DNA of 64,000 bases from JACCXG01 sp963785755 (lineage in GTDB: Bacteria; Acidobacteriota; Vicinamibacteria; Vicinamibacterales; 2-12-FULL-66-21): contig CAWAXG010000013.1 in NCBI GenBank assembly GCA_963785755.1, positions 434,001 through 498,000 of the forward strand. Direction: 5' to 3'. Positions 8,979-16,741 of this stretch are shown one piece after another (position 1 is the first letter of the stretch; every line of letters starts with the position of its first letter). Both the position numbers and the translations under genes were made by a program. Below the pieces are notes generated by a model. It made no database searches and had not been told where the DNA came from. It saw only the letters and a list, made by a program, of their open reading frames with translations.

Positions 8979-9152
8979 GTGCTCACGTGCTTCTCGTGCT
9001 ACGTGCACACGTGCGCACGTGCTTCTCGTGCTACGTGCGCACGTGCTTCATCGTGCCACGTGCACACGTGCGGCACGTCCACCCGTCGCACGTCCGCACG
9101 TCGCACGTCCGCACGTCGCACGTAGCACGTAGCACGAAAAGCACGTGAGCAC
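8979..9152. repeat. ACGTGC-word tract with 28-bp inverted arms
   Basis: The gap 8956-9207 is filled with degenerate copies of a CACGTGC/GCACGT word. The arm at 8979-9006 is the reverse complement of 9125-9152 at 27 of 28 positions, with a 118-bp spacer made of more of the same word. The whole segment could fold into a long imperfect hairpin. It lies downstream of the coiled-coil gene and upstream of the small Tat ORF. It could serve as a terminator, but there is no T-run. Confidence 0.85.
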
Positions 9153-9192
9153 CCCGCACCCGGCACGTAGCACGTGACACGTGCTCTTTCGC

Positions 9193-9198
9193 TACAAT
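9193..9198 (+). promoter_or_regulatory. -10 box (TACAAT) ahead of the 35-aa Tat ORF
   Basis: TACAAT ends 9 nt before the ATG at 9208, the same near-leaderless arrangement seen at 2938, 3023 and 46277. Confidence 0.4.
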
Positions 9199-9207
9199 GT
9201 CCCCGCC

Positions 9208-9315
9208 ATGCCCATCACGCGCCGGGCGTTTCTCGAGGCGACTGCCGGAAGTTCCGTAAGCCCTGCACGTTCTGACGCGGGCCCGAACGGCCTGCATTTT
9301 CTGGAGCGCCCATGA
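9208..9315 (+). pseudogene. 35-aa orphan twin-arginine signal ORF
   Basis: ATG at 9208 opens a 35-aa frame starting MPITRRAFLEATAGSS, a textbook Tat signal n-region. It lacks a full hydrophobic core and ends at a TGA that overlaps the ATG of the DUF1080 gene (ATGA). The best reading is the remnant of a deleted Tat-exported enzyme. It has its own -10 box, so it may now act as a leader ORF coupling translation of the next gene. It could instead be a short functional peptide; nothing in it proves this. Confidence 0.5.
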
Positions 9316-9983
9316 GACTCATCCTCCGACCCTCCATCGCTGCGTGCCTGATCGGAGCGCTTCTCACGTCCGCCCCTGCCGCGGCCCAGGACAACCGCCC
9401 GCCGGCCGGCTTCGTCGCCCTGTTCAATGGCAAGGATCTGACAGGGTGGCAGGGTCTCGTCGAACTGCCGCAGCGAGCCAAGCTGACGCCCGAGGAGCTG
9501 AAGAAGGCGCAGCAGGACGCGAATGACAAGTACCTGCCGCACTGGACGGCGCGCGACGGCGTGCTGCACTACGACGGCAAGGGCCAGAGCCTCCAGACCG
9601 CCAAGGACTATCAGGACTTCGAGCTGCTGGTGGACTGGAGGATCGGACCCAAGGGGGACACCGGCATCTATCTCCGCGGCACGCCTCAGGTCCAGATCTG
9701 GGACCGGGCCGAAGGGTCCGGCGGGCTGTACAACAACCAGAAGAACCCGCGGAACCCGATCAAGAATGCGGACAAGCCGGTCGGCGAGTGGAACACGTTC
9801 CGCATCGAGATGCGCGGGGAGATCGTCAGCGTCTGGCTGAACGGCGAGCTGGTCGTCGACAAAGTGCCGATGGAGAACTACTGGGATCGCACCAAGCCAA
9901 TCGCACCGACGGGCCCGATCGAGCTGCAGCACCATGGCAACCCGATCGAGTTCAAGAACATCTACATCCGGGAGCTCAAGTAA
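9312..9983 (+). CDS. Secreted DUF1080 (3-keto-disaccharide hydrolase-like) protein
   Basis: 223 aa with a Sec signal peptide (LIAxL...APAAAQ, cleavage near residue 26). The DUF1080 hallmarks are present: GFVALFNGKDLTGWQG, HWTARDGVLHYDGKGQSL, FELLVDWRIGPKGDTGIYL and GPIELQHHGNPIEFKNIYI. This concanavalin-like fold is annotated as 3-keto-disaccharide hydrolase and is expanded in Acidobacteriota and Planctomycetota. It acts outside the cytoplasm on oxidised sugars. The start codon overlaps the stop of the 35-aa Tat ORF. Confidence 0.9.
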   Translation: MRLILRPSIAACLIGALLTSAPAAAQDNRPPAGFVALFNGKDLTGWQGLVELPQRAKLTPEELKKAQQDANDKYLPHWTARDGVLHYDGKGQSLQTAKDYQDFELLVDWRIGPKGDTGIYLRGTPQVQIWDRAEGSGGLYNNQKNPRNPIKNADKPVGEWNTFRIEMRGEIVSVWLNGELVVDKVPMENYWDRTKPIAPTGPIELQHHGNPIEFKNIYIRELK

Positions 9984-10003
9984 CCGACAGCACGGGACAA
10001 TTC

Positions 10004-10228
10004 ATGGCCCAGCGCAGAAAGCTTGGCGACCGTTGGATGGCGCTGGCGCGAGCCGCAGCGCGCGGGCAAGCCAACGTGCTGTTGTGGGTCACGTACATGG
10101 TGTTATGGGTCCCGCTTGGCGCGGTCCGCCGCCTGTTCACGGATCCGCTCGCCCGCGGCCGCGAGGCAGGCTGGCGGGAGCGGCCGCCAACGCCCCGTGA
10201 TCTGGATTCGGCGCGCCGGCAGTTCTGA
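10004..10228 (+). CDS. Small single-helix membrane protein of a carbamoyltransferase cassette
   Basis: 74 aa. A basic N-terminus (MAQRRKLGDRW) is followed by one membrane helix (VLLWVTYMVLWVPLGAV) and a soluble tail ending DLDSARRQF. Small proteins of this shape commonly accompany carbamoyltransferase genes in bacterial surface-polysaccharide regions; I know no name for the family. The gene begins 20 bp after the DUF1080 stop and ends 4 bp before the carbamoyltransferase start, so co-expression with the latter is likely. Confidence 0.65.
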   Translation: MAQRRKLGDRWMALARAAARGQANVLLWVTYMVLWVPLGAVRRLFTDPLARGREAGWRERPPTPRDLDSARRQF

Positions 10229-10232
10229 GCCG

Positions 10233-12017
10233 ATGCACATCCTTGGAGTCTCCTGCTACTTTCACGATGCCGCCGCTGCGCTGCTGACTGAAGGACGCCT
10301 CGTTGCGGCCGCCGAGGAGGAGCGGTTCAGCCGGATCAAGCACGATTACGGCTTTCCCATGAAGGCGATCGATTTCTGCCTGCAGCAGGCAGGCATCCGC
10401 GCCGGCGATCTCGATTACGTCGTGTTCTTCGAGAAGCCGCTGATCAAGTTCGAACGAATCCTTCTCACAACGCTCGCGACCGTTCCACGCTCGGCTGGCC
10501 TGTTCCGCCAGGCGATCGCCAACTGGCTGCTCGACAAACTCTGGATCAAGACGCTGATACGCAACAGACTCCAGCTGCCCGACAATCGAATTCTGTTCGT
10601 CGAGCACCATCTGTCGCACGCGGCCAGCGCCTTCTTCTGCTCGCCGTTCGACGAGTCGGCGATCCTGACCGTCGATGGCGTCGGAGAATGGACGACGAGC
10701 TCGTTGGGCCACGGCTGCGGTAACACGCTCGAGCTGACGGCCGAGACGCGCTTCCCGCATTCGCTGGGCCTGCTCTACTCGGCGTTCACGGCCTTTCTCG
10801 GCTTCGAGGTCAACGAGGGCGAGTACAAAGTGATGGGCATGGCGCCGTACGGCAGGCCGAATTGCGTGGAGGACGTGCGGCGTGTGGTGCACGTGTCGCG
10901 CGACGGCGCGTTCGGCCTCGATCTCGATTACTTCGCGTTCCACTATTCGACCGACCGTACCTACTCGCCCCGTTTCGAACAGTTGTTCGGGCCGCCGCGT
11001 CCCGCGGAGCTCCCGTTCTTCACCGAGGCATCCGATTATCCCGAGTACTACGGTCCCAAGCCGGGGGACTTCGCCCGTCGCGCCGCGGAGAACCAGCGGT
11101 ATGCCGATATCGCGGCGAGCATCCAGGCGGTGACCGAGGACATCATCCTCGGCATGGCGCGCGCGGCGCACGAGCGCACGGGATCGACCAGGCTCTGCAT
11201 GGCCGGCGGCGTCGCGCTCAATAGCGTCGCCAACGGGCGCATCCTGCGGGAGACGCCGATCACCGACCTGTATGTGCAGCCGTCCGCCGGCGACGGCGGC
11301 GGCGCGCTTGGCGCCGCGCTCTACGCATGGCACGTCCTGCTGGGGAAGCCGCGAAGCTTTGTGATGGACCATGCGTACTGGGGAGCGTCTCACGATCGGG
11401 AAGCCATCCTGCAGAGCGTCGCCGCGTCAGGATTTCCGAATATCCGGTGCCCCAACGAGGACGAGATGCTCGATCGGACAGCAGCGCTGCTGGAGTCGGG
11501 CAAGGTCATCGGATGGGTGCAGGGCCGGTTCGAATGGGGACCGCGAGCGCTGGGCTCCCGCAGCATTCTGGCGGATCCGCGGCGGCAGTCGATGAAAGAC
11601 GTCGTGAACGTCAAGATCAAGTTTCGCGAGCCCTACCGGCCGTTCGCCCCATCGGTTCTCGTAGAGCGGGCGGACGAATTCTTCGCCCTTACGGATCCAC
11701 CCCGGCACCTTGCCGCCAGATTCATGTTGCTCGTTACGCCGGTTCGCGACGACGCCCGCGAGCGCGTGCCGGCGATTACGCATGTGGACGGGTCGGCCCG
11801 GCTGCAGACGGTTGCCCGGGACACGAATCCGTTGTATCACTCGCTCATCAGCCGGTTCGGCGACGCCACCGGCGTCCCGGTGCTGCTGAACACGTCGTTC
11901 AATCTGCGGGGCGAGCCGATCGTCAATACCCCGGCCGAAGCCCTGAACACGTTCAGCCGCAGCGGGATGGACGCCCTGGTGATGGACACGATCATCGTAA
12001 CGAAGGAGCCCTCGTGA
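10233..12017 (+). CDS. Carbamoyltransferase, NodU/CmcH family
   Basis: 594 aa, a typical family length. It transfers a carbamoyl group from carbamoyl phosphate to a hydroxyl via a carbamoyl-adenylate. Visible landmarks: MHILGVSCYFHDAAAALL at the N-terminus, EEERFSRIKHD, the metal-binding HHLSHAASAFF, ILTVDGVGEW, MAGGVALNSVANGRI, and GRFEWGPRALGSRSIL with VLLNTSFNLRGEPIV in the C-terminal domain. The acceptor is unknown; the neighbours (two small membrane proteins, an SGNH hydrolase, a GT39-like enzyme convergent beyond) suggest a membrane-linked glycan. Its TGA overlaps the GTG of the next gene. Confidence 0.95.
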   Translation: MHILGVSCYFHDAAAALLTEGRLVAAAEEERFSRIKHDYGFPMKAIDFCLQQAGIRAGDLDYVVFFEKPLIKFERILLTTLATVPRSAGLFRQAIANWLLDKLWIKTLIRNRLQLPDNRILFVEHHLSHAASAFFCSPFDESAILTVDGVGEWTTSSLGHGCGNTLELTAETRFPHSLGLLYSAFTAFLGFEVNEGEYKVMGMAPYGRPNCVEDVRRVVHVSRDGAFGLDLDYFAFHYSTDRTYSPRFEQLFGPPRPAELPFFTEASDYPEYYGPKPGDFARRAAENQRYADIAASIQAVTEDIILGMARAAHERTGSTRLCMAGGVALNSVANGRILRETPITDLYVQPSAGDGGGALGAALYAWHVLLGKPRSFVMDHAYWGASHDREAILQSVAASGFPNIRCPNEDEMLDRTAALLESGKVIGWVQGRFEWGPRALGSRSILADPRRQSMKDVVNVKIKFREPYRPFAPSVLVERADEFFALTDPPRHLAARFMLLVTPVRDDARERVPAITHVDGSARLQTVARDTNPLYHSLISRFGDATGVPVLLNTSFNLRGEPIVNTPAEALNTFSRSGMDALVMDTIIVTKEPS

Positions 12018-12193
12018 AGATCGCCCGCAACGTCGTTAGCGGCAGCGGCACGGTCCGGGAGCTGATCCAGTTCCTCTGGATGCAGAAGCTCTGGTGGCTG
12101 ATCCCGTTCGTGGTGACCCTGCTTCTGATCGGAATGCTCGTGCTTGGCGCGCAGGTCAGTGGAATCTCGCCGTTGATCTACACGCTGTTCTGA
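12014..12193 (+). CDS. DUF5989-type small membrane protein
   Basis: 59 aa, starting at GTG 12014, which overlaps the carbamoyltransferase stop. The sequence ELIQFLWMQKLWWLIPFV leads into a membrane helix (VTLLLIGMLVLGAQ) and ends PLIYTLF. This matches the tiny DUF5989 family, which is found beside carbamoyltransferases. Function unknown. The TGA overlaps the ATG of the SGNH hydrolase (TGATG), so three genes in a row are translationally coupled. Confidence 0.8.
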   Translation: MKIARNVVSGSGTVRELIQFLWMQKLWWLIPFVVTLLLIGMLVLGAQVSGISPLIYTLF

Positions 12194-13199
12194 TGGTCGT
12201 GTCGGGCGGTACCGACGGCACGCCGCCACGACCGACGCGACAGGTCCTGCTGTCGCTGACGCTGGGCGGTGTTGGCGTCGCGCTGGTCGTCGCGGAGCTG
12301 GCGCTTCGGCTGCTGGGGTTCCGTTACACGCCATACCCGGTCGTCCAGTTCGGTTGGCCGGATCCACAGACGATTGTCGATAGATACGAAGCCGACGCGG
12401 ACCTGCTGTGGGTGACACGCGGCTATCAGGCGCTCCTCGCCGCCGCGCGCACGACACGTCCCGCCGTGGTGTTCATGGGCGATTCGTGCACCGAGTTCGG
12501 CGCCTACCCGCGCCGAACGCTCGAACTGCTCGCGGAACGGCGCCGCTCGCTCGCTGATGGCATTGCAGTCGGCGTGGGCGGATGGTCGGTGGTGCAGGGC
12601 TGGCGTCAGCTGGAGCGCGACATCCTGCCGCTTCGGCCGCGCGTCGTGACGATCTACTTCGGCTGGAACGACCACTGGGTGGCGCTCGGCCCGCCGGACG
12701 CCGAGATCCACCGCGGGCGTGCCGCCGCATGGCTGAGCGATCGCGTGCGGCTCGTGCAGCTCGTCGACATGCTGCCCCTCGGGAAACGCCCTGACGCCGA
12801 GTCGCCCAATCGCGTCGATCCCGACACCTACGAAGGCACGCTGGAGCGGATGGTCAGGGCCGTTCGCGACAGCGGCGGAGCGGCCGTGCTCGTCACCGCG
12901 CCGTCGGCACACGTGCGTGGCCAGGAGCCGGAGTGACCCTTCGCGCCCGTCACCTGAGACGGCTCGAGGACCTCTTGCCGCTCCATCAGCAGTACGTCGA
13001 GCTGACGCGGCGCGCCGCCCGGGCGTCGGGCGCCGAGCTTTGCGATGCCACCGCAGCGTTCGAACGTCTTCCGCCGCCGCGCCAGCAGTATTTCATCAAG
13101 GACGGCATCCATTTCACCGAAGCGGGTGACGCGGCGATGGCGGATCTGCTGCAGGCGTGCATTCAGCGCGCGGACGCCACGCGGGGCTTCGAGCGCTGA
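12193..13199 (+). CDS. Membrane-anchored SGNH/GDSL hydrolase, split by a frameshift at about 12933
   Basis: The first frame (12193-12936, 247 aa) has an N-terminal membrane anchor (LLSLTLGGVGVALVVAELAL), the nucleophile block FMGDSCTEFG (Ser98) and block III YFGWNDHW. It stops at TGA 12934-12936. A second frame, -1 relative, starts at GTG 12933 and runs to 13199 (88 aa) with the catalytic block V, DGIHFTEAGD. The Ser and the Asp/His of the triad therefore lie in different frames, and one missing base near 12933 would restore a 335-aa enzyme. It may instead be two coupled polypeptides (GTGA overlap), but I favour a sequence error. Last gene of the carbamoyltransferase cassette. Confidence 0.75.
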
Positions 13200-13203
13200 C
13201 GAG

Positions 13204-15284
13204 TCAGCGAGCCACTTCAGGCGGCGGAAACGCGAGCGTCCGGACGTGCGCGGCGAGCTCGGACGTCTGCCCTTGGACGCGCATGTCGAACAACCGGACG
13301 CGGGCCTCCTGATCGGCAAGGTTCACCAGATCGATCACGAGCCGTGTGGCGGCGATCGGCGGCGCGAAGGGCACGTGCACGTCACGCCTCGCCTGTCCCT
13401 CGATGCGGAAGCGCTCGCGATAGAGCACGTGATGCGTCTCGTCTTCGAGCTTCAGCTCCACGAGCACCGGCGCTCTCGACCAGATGTCGTTCAGGTCGAG
13501 CCGATCCATCAGCTGGCGTGGGTGGCCGAACTGCACGGTGATTTGGCGCCGCTGCGGAAAAGCGACCGTGGTGGACTGCCCGGCAAGAAATGCAAGCCGC
13601 GACGTCCATTCCGCCGCCGGCACTGCCGCCCCATCCAGCCACGCGTGCCTGATTCTCGACGTATGCGCGAGGTTCTCCAGAAACTCCTTCGGATCGTGCT
13701 GAAACGGCGCGGCCGCGATCGCGGTGCGCTCGTAGAGGACGTTCTCGCCTGCGGAATCGACGAGCGTGAGCTGGTAGCGTCCAGCGAGAATTTCCCGCGG
13801 GATCTGGTCGAAATTGGCATGGCGCAGGTTATCCGCCCGCGCCAGGACGTATCGAGGCTCACGATAGAGCAGATAGGCGTGGGCCGTGCGAAGCGTCGGA
13901 AGATTCGTCAGCGGCGAGTAGCGGCCAGGTTCTGCGAACACGATGTCCGTCGTCGGCAACTTTGCGACGAATTTCGAGCAAACGCCGAGATCGTCCATGT
14001 TGTCCAGATTCAGCATGAACGGGATGAAGCCTGCCTGATTGAACGCCGTTCGCGATCCCGGGGGGACGCGGTCCCGCAGCTCGCGATAGAAACCGTAATA
14101 CGGGCCGAAGAATCGCTCGATGTCGAAGGAAGCATGGTGCCACCAGCTTTCCCGGTACTCGAGGGAGTCGTAGCGTGTCGCATAGCCGTAGGCCGTCCAG
14201 GAGAACCACACCACCATGCTCGCGGCCACGGCACGTCGCACGCCATCGTGTGCAAGCGACGACACAGCCAGCCCCAGCAGCAGCGCGATGACCGCGAGCT
14301 CGGGGACGAAGAACCTGAAGCCGGCCATCCAGTCCCCGACGCCCGCGGCGTAGAGTCCCATCACCGCGGCGGCCACCAGCAGCGGCCTGCCTCTCGGATT
14401 CCTCACCGCCGTGACGAAGATGGCCGCGATCGCAGTCAGAGCGAGCGGAAGCCCGTAGGTACGAAGGAATGACAGGCCGTAGGGGACCGGCTCGTTGATG
14501 ACGAGCCCGCGTCTGCCGGACAGCTTGTAGAGCACTTTCGCGTAGATGGGTGTCGTGAGGTACTCGCCGAAATACCACACGCGCCAGCCGTGATACACCA
14601 CGAACACGACAGCGGTCGGCAGCATTATCGAGCGGACTATCGTTCGACGACGAACATTGTCGGCGAACACGGTGAACGCGAAGAGGATGGCGCCGACCGG
14701 GACGAAGCCGTCGATGCGAATCAGCAGCAAGAGCGTCGCGGCGAGGGCCGCCACACGATCCGCGCGTCGCGACTCGCGGAGCATCGCGGCAACAAGCAGG
14801 ATGACGAGCAGCGCCACCATCGACATCTCGAGCGACGAGCAGCTCCACATCGCGAGCGGCCCCGCCAGCGCGAGGAACGCAAGCCCGGCCATTGCGCCGG
14901 CAGGCCGCACGCGAAACGACGTTCGCATCACGACGAACGTCACCGCGACGGTGGCGGTCCCAGCGAGCAGCGAGAGCGCCTTGCCGATGAAGAACACGCC
15001 CAGCTTGCTGGCGCCGATGGCGCGCAGAACCGCGAGCCACCCGGCCCCAAGGAGCACATGAAGGAAGTCGGATACCCCTCGACACGCCCTTCGAACGAGT
15101 TGTAGGTGAGCCCCCTCCCGTCGAGGAGGTGTTCCGCGAAGACGAAGGGAATCCCCTCGTCGTCTACGAAGAAGTACAGAAAATTGAGGCTATAGAGCAG
15201 GAAGACGAGAACGGCCGCGACGCCCGCGACCGGTCTGAGCGACGACGACCTGTCGAAACCGCCAGCATCCAGCAGGCGCCCCAT
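13204..15284 (-). CDS. GT39-like polytopic membrane glycosyltransferase, frameshifted near 15070
   Basis: The N-terminal part begins at ATG 15284 with a membrane helix (GVAAVLVFLLYSLNFLYFF), then DDEGIPFVFAEHLLDGRGL and EGRVEGYPTSF, the acidic loop pattern of polyprenyl-phosphate-dependent mannosyl/arabinosyl transferases. The frame then shifts. The continuation HVLLGAGWLAVL runs to 13204 and holds about nine more membrane helices and a soluble C-terminal domain. One base lost near 15070 explains it. The repaired product would be about 693 aa. It lies 63 bp downstream of the HD-GYP gene and is convergent, 4 bp apart, with the SGNH hydrolase. Confidence 0.75.
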
Positions 15285-15347
15285 CTCGGTGGGGACACCA
15301 TACGCCCAGCGCGCACGCGGTGCAAGGGCGAGGCGGGGTTCTTGTCG

Positions 15348-16741
15348 TTACGCGGCCACGAAGAGGCTGAGATCGAGCGCGACGGCGGCCTGATCGTCTC
15401 GACGATATGCCGGGCGTAGCCGCCAGAGGAGTCGCGCTCGGCGGTGTTGACGTCCCCCGGGAGGCGGCCGAAATCGGACGCCACCAGCGCGATCATCGGG
15501 TGCAGAGGCTCAGACGCGTTCGTCGCGATCACCACGCCGGTTTCGTCGCGGCTCGTGCGCACGACCGAACCCACCGGGAAGAACGTGACGGCCGCGACGA
15601 ACGCCTTGACCAGCGCCGAGTTCAGCTTGCCTCCGGCCAGACGGGCGAGCACCAGGCACGCCTGCTCGGGCTGTCCGGGATCCTGGTAGGTCCGGGCGCC
15701 GGTGATCGCTTCGTAGATATCCGCCACGGCCACGAGCTGGCTCATGAAGTGCGGGACGTTCTCGCCGAGCTCGGGATAGCCGCTGCCTCTGACGCCGCGA
15801 TGATGCTCCAGCGCGACGGTCGGCGTCAGCGGACGAAGGCCATCCACTTCCACCAGAATCTCCGCGCCGAAGGTCGTGTGCGCCTCCATCAGCGCCCGCT
15901 CGCGCTTGTCGAGCGCGCCTGGCTTGCGAATCAGCTCCAGCGGGATCCGGGTCTTGCCGATGTCGTGCAGCAGCGCGGCCTCGCCAACCGCGGCCGTCGA
16001 GTGATCGTCGAAACCGACCTGTTTCGCGATCAGCAGGCTGAGCGTGGCGACGTTCACCGAATGGCAGTAGGTCAGGTTCTCGTACAGCTTGACCGCGAGG
16101 ATCTGCGCGAGCGCCGCGCTGCTGCCAGCAACCTTCTGAATCAGGAGCTCGACGATGTGGCGGATGGTGTCGATCTTCAGCTCGCGGCCTTCCTGCACCT
16201 GCTCGAACGTCAGCTGCATCAGGTCGAGTGATTCCGCGTAGGCGGGGTCATAGACGTCCGTCGGCGCCTCGGCCCACTGCTCGGCGCGCCAGCGCGTGTC
16301 GAGCGGAACCAGACGCGCCAGGCTGACGTGCGCGATGCCGCGCGCGGCCAGCTGGCTGGCCAGGGTGCCGGAGCCGTTTCCATCCTTCAGCTCCCAGAGG
16401 AATCCCGACAGCTTGAGCAGATCCTCCGGCGTGATGCCGCGGCTGATGTGGATGCTGTCGATGCCGAGATCGGACAGCTCCTTGATGATGCGCGCGTTCG
16501 CGTCGCTGTCGTGCCGGAACGAGAGGCCGTCGAGGTGCGCGTCGCCGTGGATCACGTCCACGCGCAGCACGTCGCTCTGCTGGAGGTGCCGCTGCACGGC
16601 GCCGTCCAGTTCGCCGAGCTTCTGCATGATCGCAGGATGCCCCGCCGGATACATGCCGGTGAGCTTGCGCAGGCTCGCGAGCCCCTTCAGGAACGGCAGG
16701 GGATCGAGGGTGGTGTCGGTCGTAGATCCAGTAGTCATCAT
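15348..16741 (-). CDS. HD-GYP domain phosphodiesterase, frameshift near the C-terminus
   Basis: About 463 aa after repair. The C-terminal half holds the HD-GYP signatures: LLHDIGKTRIPLEL, EAHTTFGAEIL, ALEHHRGVRGSGYPEL and VADIYEAITGARTYQ. Such enzymes hydrolyse cyclic di-GMP or related dinucleotides. The N-terminal 200 residues resemble no sensor I recognise. Near 15393 the frame breaks after RHIVET; the alternative frame continues AVALDLSLFVAA and stops at TAA 15348-15350, which I take as the true end. Start ATG 16741 overlaps the upstream HEAT gene stop by 4 bp (ATGA). Confidence 0.85.

Noticed and set aside
12933..12936. Programmed -1 frameshift in the SGNH gene
   Set aside because: No slippery heptamer or downstream structure is visible; a missing base is simpler.
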